From: Advenella incenata
Lineage (GTDB): Bacteria; Pseudomonadota; Gammaproteobacteria; Burkholderiales; Burkholderiaceae_B
Reading direction: 5' to 3'
Assembly: GCF_004217095.1 (NCBI RefSeq)
Contig: NZ_SHKO01000002.1
Span: 372,001-436,000, forward strand
DNA length: 64,000 bases
Numbering within the stretch: position 1 is the first letter of the stretch; every line of letters starts with the position of its first letter. The translations under genes were made by a program, and so were the position numbers. The notes under the pieces are model-generated. The model saw only the letters and a program-made list of their open reading frames with translations, made no database searches and was not told the DNA's origin. Of the stretch, positions 9,281 through 19,726 are shown one piece after another.

Positions 9281-10558
9281 ATGACAATTCAATCAGCATC
9301 AACCGTGGTTTCTGTTATCGGGCTAGGTTACATCGGTTTGCCGGCAGCGGCAATGTTTGCATCCAGAAAGGTGCAAGTTATCGGAGTGGACGTCAATCAA
9401 CATGCGATTGATACCATAAATCAAGGGAAAATCCATATTGTCGAGCCTGAGCTCGATATGATCGTTCAAGCTGCGGTTTTGGGCGGGTATTTAAAAGCGA
9501 CAAATAGCCCCGAGCCGGCTGATGCGTTTTTAATAGCTGTTCCAACTCCATTTAAAGATAATTACGAGCCAGATTTATCGTATGTTTTAGCTGCGTCTAA
9601 ATCGATCGCGCCAGTCTTGAAAAAGGGCGATGTAGTGATATTGGAATCGACGTCGCCGGTTGGAACTACGGAGAAGATGATCGAAATACTGGCCGAGGCA
9701 AGACCTGATTTGAAGTTTCCAAGCAGTGGTGAAAGTAAAGATATGGATGTGCATGTGGCTTATTGCCCAGAGCGTGTTTTACCAGGTCATGTCGTTCGCG
9801 AATTGGTTCAAAATGATCGTATCATTGGTGGGATCACGAAGGCATGTTCTCAAAAGGCAATTGATGTATATCGCATTTTCGTCGAGGGCGAGTTGCTAGT
9901 AACTGATGCTCGAACGGCTGAGATGAGTAAATTGACAGAGAACTCGTTTCGAGACGTCAATATAGCATTTGCGAATGAGCTTTCTCTTATTTGCGACAAG
10001 CTTGGGATTAACGTATGGGAACTAATCAAATTAGCTAATCACCATCCGCGTGTGAACATATTGCAACCCGGGTGCGGAGTGGGGGGGCATTGCATAGCCG
10101 TAGATCCATGGTTTATTGTTAATAAAACCCCTGACGAAGCTCGGATGGTTAGAATGGCTCGAGAGGTCAACGATCACAAGCCTGAGTGGGTGCAGGAAAA
10201 AGTACATTTGGCGGTACAAGATTTAGTGAATGCTGGGAAAAAAACTGCGGAAATCAAGATAGGCTGCATGGGACTGGCTTTTAAACCGAATATTGATGAT
10301 CTTCGTGAGAGCCCTGCTCTCGAAATCACTTTGGCATTGGGCAAATCGTATCCTGGACAGGTTACTGCAGTAGAGCCGAATATTGAGGCGTTACCATCAT
10401 CATTGCAATCGGTCAAGATTGCGTTGAGCCATAATTTGGACGAAGTAGTAAAAAGCTCCGATATATTGGTGATACTTGTCGATCACAAGGAGTTCGTAGA
10501 TAGAAAACCAGTTCTTGAATCAATGCAGCGATTGGTCGACACCAAAGGGATCTGGTAG
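9281..10558 (+). CDS. wecC: UDP-N-acetyl-D-mannosamine dehydrogenase
   Basis: A 425-residue NAD-dependent UDP-sugar dehydrogenase that oxidises UDP-ManNAc twice to UDP-ManNAcA. It has an N-terminal Rossmann GLGYIG at 14-19, the ESTSPVGTTE stretch at about 122-131, catalytic Cys271 in GCGVGGHCIAVDPWF, and a C-terminal UDP-binding domain starting near GLAFKPNIDDLRESP. The GHCIAVDPWF version is the one seen in WecC rather than in UDP-glucose dehydrogenase. A GGAAAG ribosome-binding site lies before the ATG. It is 29 bases after wecB and clearly in the same operon. Confidence 0.93.
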   Translation: MTIQSASTVVSVIGLGYIGLPAAAMFASRKVQVIGVDVNQHAIDTINQGKIHIVEPELDMIVQAAVLGGYLKATNSPEPADAFLIAVPTPFKDNYEPDLSYVLAASKSIAPVLKKGDVVILESTSPVGTTEKMIEILAEARPDLKFPSSGESKDMDVHVAYCPERVLPGHVVRELVQNDRIIGGITKACSQKAIDVYRIFVEGELLVTDARTAEMSKLTENSFRDVNIAFANELSLICDKLGINVWELIKLANHHPRVNILQPGCGVGGHCIAVDPWFIVNKTPDEARMVRMAREVNDHKPEWVQEKVHLAVQDLVNAGKKTAEIKIGCMGLAFKPNIDDLRESPALEITLALGKSYPGQVTAVEPNIEALPSSLQSVKIALSHNLDEVVKSSDILVILVDHKEFVDRKPVLESMQRLVDTKGIW

Positions 10559-10583
10559 AAAAATGTAAATGATCGGTGCATTA

Positions 10584-10617
10584 AGATCGTTCCGTGCGGA
10601 TGAGTACGGAACGATCT
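10584..10617. terminator. Strong hairpin without T-run after wecC
   Basis: Two perfect 12-base complementary arms (10584-10595 and 10606-10617, AGATCGTTCCGT and its complement) enclose a 10-base loop, 26 bases after the wecC stop. No U-run follows on the plus strand, so this is not a canonical intrinsic terminator. It may instead stabilise the 3' end of the export and wec message, or attenuate transcription into the next block. Confidence 0.45.
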
Positions 10618-10762
10618 CGATTGGATATGGTTATAAAGCACATATATGCTATATCCGAAGAAACGTTAACTACTGAGTTGTATTGGAAGTAGTTTAGTTT
10701 TCTATTGTTTGATAGATCGTATCGCTGAAATTAAATATTTAGCTCGTTGGGAAAGATAGCGC

Positions 10763-13700
10763 ATGAATACGCCAGAATCGAATCACACATCTCGCACTAT
10801 CGACGATAGCGCGATTGAAAAAAATGAAAGCTTATCGGAAAAAGAGCAATATACATTGCTACTTGATAGGTATCTTGGCGTTGAAGCTCAGTTGGCGAAA
10901 GAGTTAGAATATGGTCGCTTGGTGCGCGGGAAAGTTAATCGATTGAAATCGGAAATAGCTGAAAGACGAAGTGCTCGTAACAAGGCCGAAGAGTTATTAA
11001 GAAAACAAAAGATCAGGATTGAATCGCTAGAAAAAAAGGCAATTAACCTTCAAAATCAGGTCGAATCTGTCAGGGGTACTTTGTCCTTTAGATTGGGATT
11101 TGCTTTAATTCATGGCTTTAAATCATGGAGCGGGTTTTTAAAGTTGCCCGGTACTTTAATTGAAATCCGGCGCGATTCAAGAGCTCGTAGGCAAGATGCT
11201 AAACTGGAAATTTCGGCGGTGTCTAAGGCTGCAATTGGTGCAGGGGATTCAGAAGATCAACTTAGTGAGTTTCAGTCGCAGACTACTCCTGCTCGGGCGC
11301 GCCAAGTGGACGCTAAAAGGATTGAACCACGCCCTAATAGTTTGCAGGACAATCCCTCAATTCAAACTTCAGCTTCGGATCGACAGGAGCTGCTTGGAGC
11401 CAGCACCGCGGTAGGCGATAATTTCATGAGGCCAGATCAAAAAGTTGTTTTTTTTGATGATTCAGAAATGGCCGAAAACACTGCGGTGCAATCCCAGCGG
11501 CCTTCTGATTTGGCTTCTCTGGTTTCAAACTTAAAAGAACTCCGCATTGCTTGCATAATGGATGAGTTTACATATCATTCGTTTAAAAGCGAATGTAATT
11601 TGTTTCAATTGAAACCGGAATCATGGAAAGCACAAATTCTGGAATCGAAGCCAGATATCCTGTTTTTGGAATCAGCATGGAAGGGGGCAGATGAGGCTTG
11701 GGCTAAGAAAGTAAGCGATGCATCATCCGAGGTATTTGAGCTGATTGACTATTGCAAGAATAGTGAGATACCTGTTGTTTTCTGGAATAAGGAAGATCCT
11801 TTTCATTTTGGACGATTTCTACCTATCGCCAAACGTGTAAATATAGTTTTTACTACTGATGTAGATTGTATAGAAAAATATAAATATGAGGTCGGGCACG
11901 ATAACGTATATCTTTTACCATTCGCGGCACAGCCCACAAGTCATAATCCTATAGAGCATTTTGAACGTAAAGACGCGTTCAGCTTTGCTGGTTCGTTCTA
12001 CCTACGTTATCCCGAACGTCAGCGAGATTTCGACAATATTTATGATGTTGGGCAAGAGCTTAAGTCCGTAGATATTTACGATCGAAATTTCGATAATCCA
12101 CATCCTCATCTGAAATTTCCAGAAAAATATGATGCAAGTATCGTCGGATGCTTACCTGTTGAGGAGATCGACAAGGCATATAAAGGCTATAAGTTTGGGA
12201 TTAACATGAATACAATTAAGTACTCGCAAACGATGTTTGCTCGGCGAGTATTTGAATTAATGGCGTCGAACACAATCGTGGTGAGTAATTTCTCAAGAGG
12301 TCTGAGAACCCTATTCGGTGATTTGGTTGTGTCATCAGATGCTAAATCAGAACTTTTCCAACGTCTAAAAGAACTTTGTGAAGATGAGGTCTATTATAGA
12401 AAGTTCAGGCTGGCGGGTCTGAGGAAAGTGTTAGGTGAGCATACGTATAGCCATCGGTTAGCTTTTGTAATATCAAAGATAACTGATCAAAAGCTTTCTC
12501 TGCCACAGCCGAATATCGCAATGGTGGGATTTGCAGATGATACTAATTCACTTGACATCTTGGTATCGAATTACGGGCGGCAAACCTATGCATCCAAAAA
12601 ATTGTATATTGTAGTTTCTAAGGGGGTCTCATATAGTGGAGTCGACGACTCGATAGTGATCTTGAGCGACCCTAAGCTGTTGGTCCCTGCAATTAAGAAC
12701 GGCTTAACAGAGTATGTAGCGCCATTGAGCGAGAACGATTATTATGGGCCTAATTATCTAACAGATTTGACATTAGCAAAGTCTTACGGCCAGTTTGCAG
12801 TAGTGGGGAAGGCGGCACACTATATTTGTGCCAAGGAAGGAGCTATCAGTTTAGCCAACGATGGTGCGCAATATAAAAGCGCTGATTCGTTATGCGCGCG
12901 GTCTTCATTATTCAATGTTGCGGCTTTCGAAGCAATGAATTTGCAGTCGAAAGCAGATATAAATAATGGTACGATTAAAGGGAGCTTTTTTAGTATCGAC
13001 GAATTTAACTATTGTATGGGTATGGAGTCATTAGATCCATCCCGTATCAGTACAATCGTAGACGATATAGACATCGATAATACGGGCTTGGATCTGGAAA
13101 ATACGGTTTATCGAATTGTGGATACAATAGCTCCGAGTTCTCGAGCGGCATCAGTCGACTCGGCAGAAAAACTGCCTGGCATTTCAGCAAAAGAGCTCCA
13201 CTCTTATTTACCCAAGAAGATAGCCAATACGTTGAAGTTTTCTCTCATTGACTCAAAGCTGGCGGTCAAATCTACATTGGCGGCGGATCAACATAAATAT
13301 ATTTATCTCACCAAGCTTTTTACTAGGGCAGAGCTAAATTTCGAGGCCAATAATAGGTTCCAATTGTTATGTGACGGAGACGTTGTAGGTGATGCAAGAA
13401 CAATTTACGTCTTCCTTGATGATAAGGGTGAGAAAATAGAGCACGCAATGAATAAAGTGGGTGCTGCTTACTCCATCACAATTCCCAAAAACTGTAAATC
13501 TATAAAACTAGGCTTTCGTTTTCAAGGGCCAGGAGAATCGAGATTCGAACGCCTGATCTTGGGAGACCTTCGCGAAAAGCCGAGCGTTTTGTTATCGAAC
13601 TCTAAAAATTTAGTATTAACAAAACAGTATCCTGATTATAGCGATCTTTATAAATACGGATTTTTACATTCCCGCATTAAAGAGTACAAAAAGCAAAATC

Positions 13701-15922
13701 TTGATTTCGAAGTATTCCGCGTTTCGGAACACGTGAATATTGAATATCGTGAATTTGAAGGTATCGATATACTAAGCTCCGATTATCAATTCTTGGATAA
13801 TTTGTTACGCCAGGGTACTGTCACAAAGATTATTGTTCATTTTATCGATCATAAGATATGGAACGTACTCAAAAAGTATGCTGGAAAAATCAATATTTTC
13901 ATTTGGGTGCATGGAGCCGATATCCAGCCTTGGTATCGTCGCGCGGTGCGATTTGATAACGCTGGAGCTCTTCAAAAGGCGAAATTGGCGAGTGATGTTT
14001 CGCAGGAAATGTGGTTAGACATCTTTGGCCATTTAGGCGATAAGTTGCATTTGGTTTTTGTTTCTGAGTACTTAGTAAACGAAGTTCAAAATGACTTTGG
14101 GTGCCAGTTTGAAAAATCCGACTACACCGTGATCCATAATTACGTGGACAACACCTTTTTTGCTTATTCAGAAAAAAAACCAGAAGCAAGAGCCAAAATC
14201 CTGTCGGTTCGCCCATATGCCTCTGCTATATATGGCAACGATCTTTCGGTTGAAGCAGTTCAGATGCTCTCTCATGAGCCGTTTTTCAACGAGTTGACGT
14301 TTAAATTTGTTGGGGACGGTCCATTGTTTGATAGCACGCTGGCACCGATTCGGGATTTTGCGAATGTCTCGGTGCATAAGGGTTTCATCACGCAAAGTGA
14401 CATTGCGTCACTTCACAAAGACTACGGTTTATTTCTTGTGCCTTCTCGAATGGACACACAAGGCGTATCCAGGGACGAGGCTATGTCCTCCGGACTCGTG
14501 CCCATCACGACCAGGATTGCTGCCATTCCTGAGTTCGTTGATGAAAGTTGCGCCGTTTTAGCACCTCCAGAAAACGCTAAGACGTTGGCCGACGGAATAA
14601 AAAAATTGTTTCTTGAGCCCGATCTATTTTTGAACATGTCGAAATTAGCCTCAGAGAAAGTCAGAGCAATTTCAGGATTTGATAAAACAATCAAGCGTGA
14701 GATTGAGCTGATTGAAAGTGGTTCGACTGCCTCATTGGATGAGGATAATACAATTTCCAAAACATACAGAGTGGCAATTTATGGTGATGTCAATCTAAAT
14801 CTTACTGATGGATCTGCCATTTGGGCTGTATCTCTCGCAGAAACTTTAGCTGGTATTGAAAATGTCTATGTGACTCTATTTTTAAAATCGAGAATCAAGA
14901 ATATTCATATTATTTCTCCGCTGCTTAATCTTTCCAGTAAAGTGCGGCTGGTCGAGCCTAAGTTGCCAGAAAATAAAGTATTAACACCGAGCGAGGCTTT
15001 GGAAGCGATTGAGAGAGAGGACTCTTATAACGGTTATGACAGTGTGATTCTTCGAGGTATGGATCTTTGTAATACATCCACTGAATTTGCTTTTTTGAAA
15101 AATAAATTATGGACATATATTACCGATTTGCCACAACAACGCGAGCAGTTTTCTAAGCCACAGTTTGAGGTAATGGATCGAATATTCAATTATTCATACA
15201 GGGTGCTGTGTCAGACTAAACAGTTTAAAATGTATGTAGAAGAATTATTTCCACAATCTATAGGAAAGACTGCAATTCTTTCTCCGATGATTCCTAATAG
15301 AAAGGGGAGTGTAATTAGCGGCGCAAAAAGCAAATCTGATGGTGGCGCGGAGCCGCTACGGTTAGTATATGCTGGTAAATTCGCCCCAATGTGGGGCATT
15401 CGAGAATTGTTTGACGTGTTTTCCGCGTTGCGTACTCAAGGGAAGAATGTTGAGCTTCAAATTTTTGGGGACAAAATACATAATCCGCAAGACGACCCGT
15501 CATTTAAGCCAGAAGTGATCAACCATCTGACCAATGACGTCGGTGTCGTGTGGCATAAAGCGGTGAGCCGGGATACACTTTTGTCGGCGTTGCCGGCGAT
15601 GCATATTGGATGGGCTTATAGGCATCAAGAGCTTGAAGCTAATACAAGAGAGCTTTCTACAAAAATACTTGAATATGCATCCATGGGAGTGCCTGTTATT
15701 CTGTCAAGAAACGAAATCAACGAACAAGTATTCGGTAAAGAATATCCATTATTTGTAGAATCTCTTGATGAAGCCATTCATTTAATTAGCTACTATTCAG
15801 AAGATAAAAAGCGATTGGAACGTATTGCTTCGCAAGTGTTGAGTGTTAGTGAAACATTTACTTTTGAAGCGGTTAGGCGTAATCTTTTAGATCAGAAATT
15901 GATTGGTGCAGTTTTTGAATGA
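10763..15922 (+). CDS. Giant multi-domain capsule glycosyltransferase (CgeB-like + GT2-like + two GT-B)
   Basis: A 1719-residue fusion, no close match recognised as a whole. Order: coiled coil (about 45-105); polar linker to 255; CgeB-like glycosyltransferase (258-575, with FLESAWKG at 301-308 and VFWNKEDPFHFGRF at 339-352); GT2-like segment (about 580-750) resembling the domain that often follows CgeB; small beta module (about 845-930); first GT-B unit (about 950-1318, with FVGDGPLFD and the FLVPSRMDTQGVSRDEAMSS donor-site loop at 1224-1243); second GT-B unit (about 1334-1710, with LVYAGKFAPMWGIREL). Several active sites imply one chain adding several sugars of the repeat unit, or acting as a polymerase. 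It has no membrane segment. The CgeB-like part is paralogous to the protein at 34748. The DNA is low in GC. Confidence 0.75.
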   Translation: MNTPESNHTSRTIDDSAIEKNESLSEKEQYTLLLDRYLGVEAQLAKELEYGRLVRGKVNRLKSEIAERRSARNKAEELLRKQKIRIESLEKKAINLQNQVESVRGTLSFRLGFALIHGFKSWSGFLKLPGTLIEIRRDSRARRQDAKLEISAVSKAAIGAGDSEDQLSEFQSQTTPARARQVDAKRIEPRPNSLQDNPSIQTSASDRQELLGASTAVGDNFMRPDQKVVFFDDSEMAENTAVQSQRPSDLASLVSNLKELRIACIMDEFTYHSFKSECNLFQLKPESWKAQILESKPDILFLESAWKGADEAWAKKVSDASSEVFELIDYCKNSEIPVVFWNKEDPFHFGRFLPIAKRVNIVFTTDVDCIEKYKYEVGHDNVYLLPFAAQPTSHNPIEHFERKDAFSFAGSFYLRYPERQRDFDNIYDVGQELKSVDIYDRNFDNPHPHLKFPEKYDASIVGCLPVEEIDKAYKGYKFGINMNTIKYSQTMFARRVFELMASNTIVVSNFSRGLRTLFGDLVVSSDAKSELFQRLKELCEDEVYYRKFRLAGLRKVLGEHTYSHRLAFVISKITDQKLSLPQPNIAMVGFADDTNSLDILVSNYGRQTYASKKLYIVVSKGVSYSGVDDSIVILSDPKLLVPAIKNGLTEYVAPLSENDYYGPNYLTDLTLAKSYGQFAVVGKAAHYICAKEGAISLANDGAQYKSADSLCARSSLFNVAAFEAMNLQSKADINNGTIKGSFFSIDEFNYCMGMESLDPSRISTIVDDIDIDNTGLDLENTVYRIVDTIAPSSRAASVDSAEKLPGISAKELHSYLPKKIANTLKFSLIDSKLAVKSTLAADQHKYIYLTKLFTRAELNFEANNRFQLLCDGDVVGDARTIYVFLDDKGEKIEHAMNKVGAAYSITIPKNCKSIKLGFRFQGPGESRFERLILGDLREKPSVLLSNSKNLVLTKQYPDYSDLYKYGFLHSRIKEYKKQNLDFEVFRVSEHVNIEYREFEGIDILSSDYQFLDNLLRQGTVTKIIVHFIDHKIWNVLKKYAGKINIFIWVHGADIQPWYRRAVRFDNAGALQKAKLASDVSQEMWLDIFGHLGDKLHLVFVSEYLVNEVQNDFGCQFEKSDYTVIHNYVDNTFFAYSEKKPEARAKILSVRPYASAIYGNDLSVEAVQMLSHEPFFNELTFKFVGDGPLFDSTLAPIRDFANVSVHKGFITQSDIASLHKDYGLFLVPSRMDTQGVSRDEAMSSGLVPITTRIAAIPEFVDESCAVLAPPENAKTLADGIKKLFLEPDLFLNMSKLASEKVRAISGFDKTIKREIELIESGSTASLDEDNTISKTYRVAIYGDVNLNLTDGSAIWAVSLAETLAGIENVYVTLFLKSRIKNIHIISPLLNLSSKVRLVEPKLPENKVLTPSEALEAIEREDSYNGYDSVILRGMDLCNTSTEFAFLKNKLWTYITDLPQQREQFSKPQFEVMDRIFNYSYRVLCQTKQFKMYVEELFPQSIGKTAILSPMIPNRKGSVISGAKSKSDGGAEPLRLVYAGKFAPMWGIRELFDVFSALRTQGKNVELQIFGDKIHNPQDDPSFKPEVINHLTNDVGVVWHKAVSRDTLLSALPAMHIGWAYRHQELEANTRELSTKILEYASMGVPVILSRNEINEQVFGKEYPLFVESLDEAIHLISYYSEDKKRLERIASQVLSVSETFTFEAVRRNLLDQKLIGAVFE

Positions 15923-16023
15923 GTGAGTTGTAATTTTGCTTTTCGGGCCGAGTTGGGGAGATCGATTATGTCAGCTTTGGGTAACGTAACTCGTTGTATA
16001 GTAGTTTTGAGCTACGAGTAAAT

Positions 16024-17124
16024 ATGTTATATGCCGGGACCGCGTCGACGCCGCTTATTGTTTTTTATGTGCCAGATGCTTCATCTGATAGAAAACTGTT
16101 CGGTGTAAGAGGCATGCTCCTGGCGTCTGCGCTCTCTGCGACCGGAGTGCGAGTTGCGTTGATTTTCCCTGCGGCGAGAAATCAAGTTGAGTTATGCCTG
16201 ACAGATGGACAATTATGTCGTAGTACAGCTTTTGCGCATTTCGCAGATTTGCTTACCATGCTCGCGAGACTTGAGGGTCCTCATAATATTTTTGTATCTT
16301 GCTCGGCGGCAAATATAGATGTCTTTGGCGCTGTCCATCGCCTGAAATCATCGGGTTGGAAAACTGTCTATGATATCGAATACGATGTAGAAGATATGCA
16401 TAGATTAAAGTTGATTTCCTCATATCACTTTGAAGTGGAATCGATGATTGTTAAGTTGGTGGATAGAGTTACGGCTTCCAGTCATAGACTATTAAATAAA
16501 GCAATCTGCTTTGGCGTAAATCCATCCAAATTTTCTCTTATTCCAAACTCAAACATTAATGGTTCCTACCAGTTAGAGATGGAACAGATCGAAGGGAAAG
16601 TACACGCAAGTCATGCTGCTAACAGCGTGGTGGGATATTTGGGCAGCCTAGATCCGGCTTGGTTCGATTGGCCACTTGTCTTGTCAATTATCAATAAATT
16701 TCCAAAATTAAATTTTCACTTCATTGGTTATAACGTCCCATGCCGATTGAAAATACCAGCTAATCTTACGATAGAGTGCATTGATCGAGTTGCTGGCGAC
16801 TATCAATCAATAATCAGTAAATGGCAAATTGGACTTATAGCATGGAGAAAGAGCCCTGCAAGTCTGTCGATAAATCCTTTGATATTACATTCATACTTAT
16901 GGATGGGAGTCACGGCAATTACCTCCCCTTTAGGATGTCGTCATAATAACCCGTATATATACGAGTATTCCAATGAAGACGAATTTTGTCGGTGCTTGAC
17001 AACGGTGCTAACTCGCAGAGTGAGCTATTCAGATAGAGCAAGTCTTATCGACTTTCTTACCCGTTTTAATTGGCAAACTAGCGCACTCTCGTTCATGAAA
17101 TGTGTAAATGAAAATTTTGAATAA
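16024..17124 (+). CDS. Glycosyltransferase, GT-B fold
   Basis: A 366-residue protein with a divergent N-terminal half and a C-terminal half typical of GT-B enzymes: VVGYLGSLDPAWFDWPLVL followed by FHFIGYN, then a loop ending in SLSINPLILHSYLWMG where GT4-type enzymes bind the nucleotide sugar. The GYLGxLDxxWFDW signature is seen in TuaH/GumK-like transferases. The substrate is unknown. The frame is open from a TTG at 15994; I prefer the ATG at 16024, which has a weak upstream GAG. It overlaps the next gene by 17 bases. Confidence 0.65.
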   Translation: MLYAGTASTPLIVFYVPDASSDRKLFGVRGMLLASALSATGVRVALIFPAARNQVELCLTDGQLCRSTAFAHFADLLTMLARLEGPHNIFVSCSAANIDVFGAVHRLKSSGWKTVYDIEYDVEDMHRLKLISSYHFEVESMIVKLVDRVTASSHRLLNKAICFGVNPSKFSLIPNSNINGSYQLEMEQIEGKVHASHAANSVVGYLGSLDPAWFDWPLVLSIINKFPKLNFHFIGYNVPCRLKIPANLTIECIDRVAGDYQSIISKWQIGLIAWRKSPASLSINPLILHSYLWMGVTAITSPLGCRHNNPYIYEYSNEDEFCRCLTTVLTRRVSYSDRASLIDFLTRFNWQTSALSFMKCVNENFE

Positions 17125-18148
17125 ACGTGTTTTGACGATTTACCCAAACTGTAGCCGTGGTGGTATGGCTACTGTGTATAAAAGCCGGGCAACTTCAGAG
17201 AAAAACGTCGCTTTCGATTTTATTTTTTTTAATAATTTCGGAGGCATGTCTGCACTGGCAGCCCTACCAAATGTAAGGGTAAAGATCGTTGATAAAGCAG
17301 ATATCTTGACAATGTTGCCTGGGGAGTTAAGTAGGTCTAAATATGACGAAGTTAGGATTACTACTTTGGCGGAGCTAGTAAAGATAACAGCACATCGGAC
17401 TCGCAAGCTAATTTATGAGTTTCATTCCTCAGATATTGGAGTAATACTTAACGAGTTAGACAATTTGGACCTATCTATATTAGACGAAGTATGGGTTCCG
17501 AGCAAATTTTCGTATGATTTGATATCCCCATTTATTAACTTGACGACCCTAAAAATTGTACCTAATTTAGTAGACACCTCGATTTTTACCCCCCTTGGGA
17601 AATCCTTCTTGTTATGCGATATACCTTCAGAGTCTCGCCCGATAGTCTGGGTTGGAAGATTTGATAAAAGTAAAAATTTTAAAGATTTTATAGAGCTCGT
17701 TTCCAAGCTACCTTGCATTTTTTTTGGAATTATGGTTGTAAGTCTGGAAGATAGTGTAACGCGGCTAGCCGAAGTTATGTATCAAGTACGGCAGAAAAAA
17801 GTCGAACAACGGCTCAAGATATTTTTCAATCTAACCCAACATGATATGGCAACGTTATACCGTGCTACGGTAAATAGCAGGGGATATTTTTGTAGTACTT
17901 CTCTTGCGGAATCTTTCGGTTATGGCGTGTTGGAAGCGGCATTAACTGGACTTCCTGTCATTGCATACCGGCTCGATGCGCTAGAAGAGCACATGCAATA
18001 TGCGTTTAGTATCCAGTTAATTGAGCCTGGGGCGGTGGCAACAATGACCAATTGCATAATAAACAGTGATTGGGAGAAAGAATATGAAGAAAACCAAAAT
18101 GGAATTGCAGACTATCGCCAAAGATTTCGGCAAGACTATTTTTTTTGA
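17108..18148 (+). CDS. Glycosyltransferase, GT4-like
   Basis: A 346-residue GT-B protein. The N-terminal half ends near VPSKFSYDLI and KIVPNLVDTSIF. The C-terminal half has WVGRFDKSKNFKDFIEL, then CSTSLAESFGYGVLEAALTGLPVIAY, a clear GT4 donor-site motif with the Glu pair (AESFGYGVLEA). It probably adds one sugar of the capsule repeat. Its start lies inside the end of the preceding glycosyltransferase gene (17-base overlap), so the two are likely co-translated. The tail after about residue 335 is short. Confidence 0.75.
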   Translation: MKILNKRVLTIYPNCSRGGMATVYKSRATSEKNVAFDFIFFNNFGGMSALAALPNVRVKIVDKADILTMLPGELSRSKYDEVRITTLAELVKITAHRTRKLIYEFHSSDIGVILNELDNLDLSILDEVWVPSKFSYDLISPFINLTTLKIVPNLVDTSIFTPLGKSFLLCDIPSESRPIVWVGRFDKSKNFKDFIELVSKLPCIFFGIMVVSLEDSVTRLAEVMYQVRQKKVEQRLKIFFNLTQHDMATLYRATVNSRGYFCSTSLAESFGYGVLEAALTGLPVIAYRLDALEEHMQYAFSIQLIEPGAVATMTNCIINSDWEKEYEENQNGIADYRQRFRQDYFF

Positions 18149-18304
18149 TGTTGACTCAGTGCATGAATTTCGTACAACCTCCAACTGAGGTCAATTGCAA
18201 ATTTAATATTGCACCTGTAATTTCCGAGTTTTTTAAATCGGATACATTTCTAAATAGTGTCCGTTATAATTATTTGTATTTCATCTTAAATTGATTATTA
18301 GAAT

Positions 18305-19564
18305 ATGAAGAAACGAATAATTCGATTGAAAGAACAAGAGCCTGACACAGTTAGGGTCTACACACCGTCGGATGACTACAGGAAAATCCGACCTACCTTG
18401 GATCGTAAACTTTCCTATTTGACTACCGTGAACGATGACGGTTTTATGATAACTGGAAACTATGTAAAAGCCCCACAAAAAATATTCTTGTTAGGAGGGT
18501 CTTTTGTTGAGAATATGTATACTTCGCAAAATCATCGTATACACAGCCAAATAGAAAGGCAGTTAATTGCGCAAGGGTACTACGTGGAGGTACTCAATAG
18601 TGGTGTATCGGGGTCGACTTCGCTTAATTTGTTCAATGTGGTGATCAATAAAATTGCACCCTATGCGCCTTGCACGATTGTATTCGTAATTTCTATTAAT
18701 GACGTTCATGCCCTCAGTTTTGATAGCGGGTTTTGGAATAAATATAGATTATTTTCTACGCTAGATCAAACAACTGACTTGGAGCGCGCCCGTCAAAATA
18801 TCTCTGAAAAGAATATTGCTGACCTGACGAAGCTATATATGTCATTGAAGATGTTTTGTGAATTATTTAACATTAATTTATTGATAGCAAATACCCCATA
18901 TATAAGCATTATTGACGACAATTTTTACAAACTGGATCATAGCTACTATGCAAGGATGGTTGCTAGGCGGGAACGGATTTACGGTGCACTATTTGGTTTA
19001 TTTAAACGGCAAGATTTTGATTCGCTAGATTTGCATTTAGCAATGAATGAGAACAAAGAATTATTTTTTGATGACGTTCATACCAACGCGATCGGATCTA
19101 GCGTGGTTGCTAATATTATTGTTCCCAGACTAAAAAAATATGTCAAACGTACGGACGGGAACGCAAGAATCCAAGTATATCGTTGCCTTGATCATGCACA
19201 AAGACTGAGTACCGATGTATTGTGGTCCAGCTCGATGATAATGCCCGAGAATATGGCCGGATTCTCTCATGCGATCATCGAATATCAAGTTGAATGTGGT
19301 TCAGATGTAATCGAAAATAATGCTTTATTTTGTGTGGACTTTGGTGGAATCGAATGCGATAGAGCCGAAGTCGGGTTGAAATATTCGGATACGGTCGGAT
19401 TCTTTAGCTATCTGCAAACAGGGGCGGGTCTTGCGTTAAGTGGGGCACAACAGTTTTCCATTCCGCACTCTTGTAGAGAATTGAGAGTTGGGATTGGCTT
19501 GTGGAAAAGACGGTCGGATATAAAAATATCCGACGTACAGCTTACTTTATTCTTTCATAGTTGA
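18305..19564 (+). CDS. SGNH-type hydrolase/acyltransferase with C-terminal beta module
   Basis: A 419-residue protein. Residues about 57-280 carry SGNH blocks: LLGGSF at 62-67 (Ser66), NSGVSG at 98-103, SIND at 130-133 (Asn132) and FFDDVHTN at 254-261 (Asp256 and His259). Residues about 325-400 form a beta-rich module (ALFCVDF, GFFSYL, SIPHSCRELRVGIGL). This pattern recurs four times in the protein at 27941 and once in the giant glycosyltransferase. There is no signal peptide. It probably adds or removes acyl groups on a cytoplasmic capsule intermediate, the module perhaps binding the glycan; both are inference. The previous gene ends 156 bases upstream. Confidence 0.65.
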   Translation: MKKRIIRLKEQEPDTVRVYTPSDDYRKIRPTLDRKLSYLTTVNDDGFMITGNYVKAPQKIFLLGGSFVENMYTSQNHRIHSQIERQLIAQGYYVEVLNSGVSGSTSLNLFNVVINKIAPYAPCTIVFVISINDVHALSFDSGFWNKYRLFSTLDQTTDLERARQNISEKNIADLTKLYMSLKMFCELFNINLLIANTPYISIIDDNFYKLDHSYYARMVARRERIYGALFGLFKRQDFDSLDLHLAMNENKELFFDDVHTNAIGSSVVANIIVPRLKKYVKRTDGNARIQVYRCLDHAQRLSTDVLWSSSMIMPENMAGFSHAIIEYQVECGSDVIENNALFCVDFGGIECDRAEVGLKYSDTVGFFSYLQTGAGLALSGAQQFSIPHSCRELRVGIGLWKRRSDIKISDVQLTLFFHS

Positions 19565-19726
19565 ATTGTCTGTAAGAGGGCATTAAGGCTTAGCGCCGCC
19601 ATGCATCGATTCTCGACTTATGCTACGTCAATGTAAGCAAACTGTGAAGTAAGCTGCCACGGCCGGGGACTCCTATCTATAGTAGTACGATTAAGCTGTT
19701 TGTATAGATAAGAAAGCTCGCTTGAA

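Noticed and set aside
19674-19710. TATCTATA/TATAGATA inverted repeat between convergent genes
   Set aside because: Only 8 AT-rich pairs around a 21-base loop; too weak to call a terminator.
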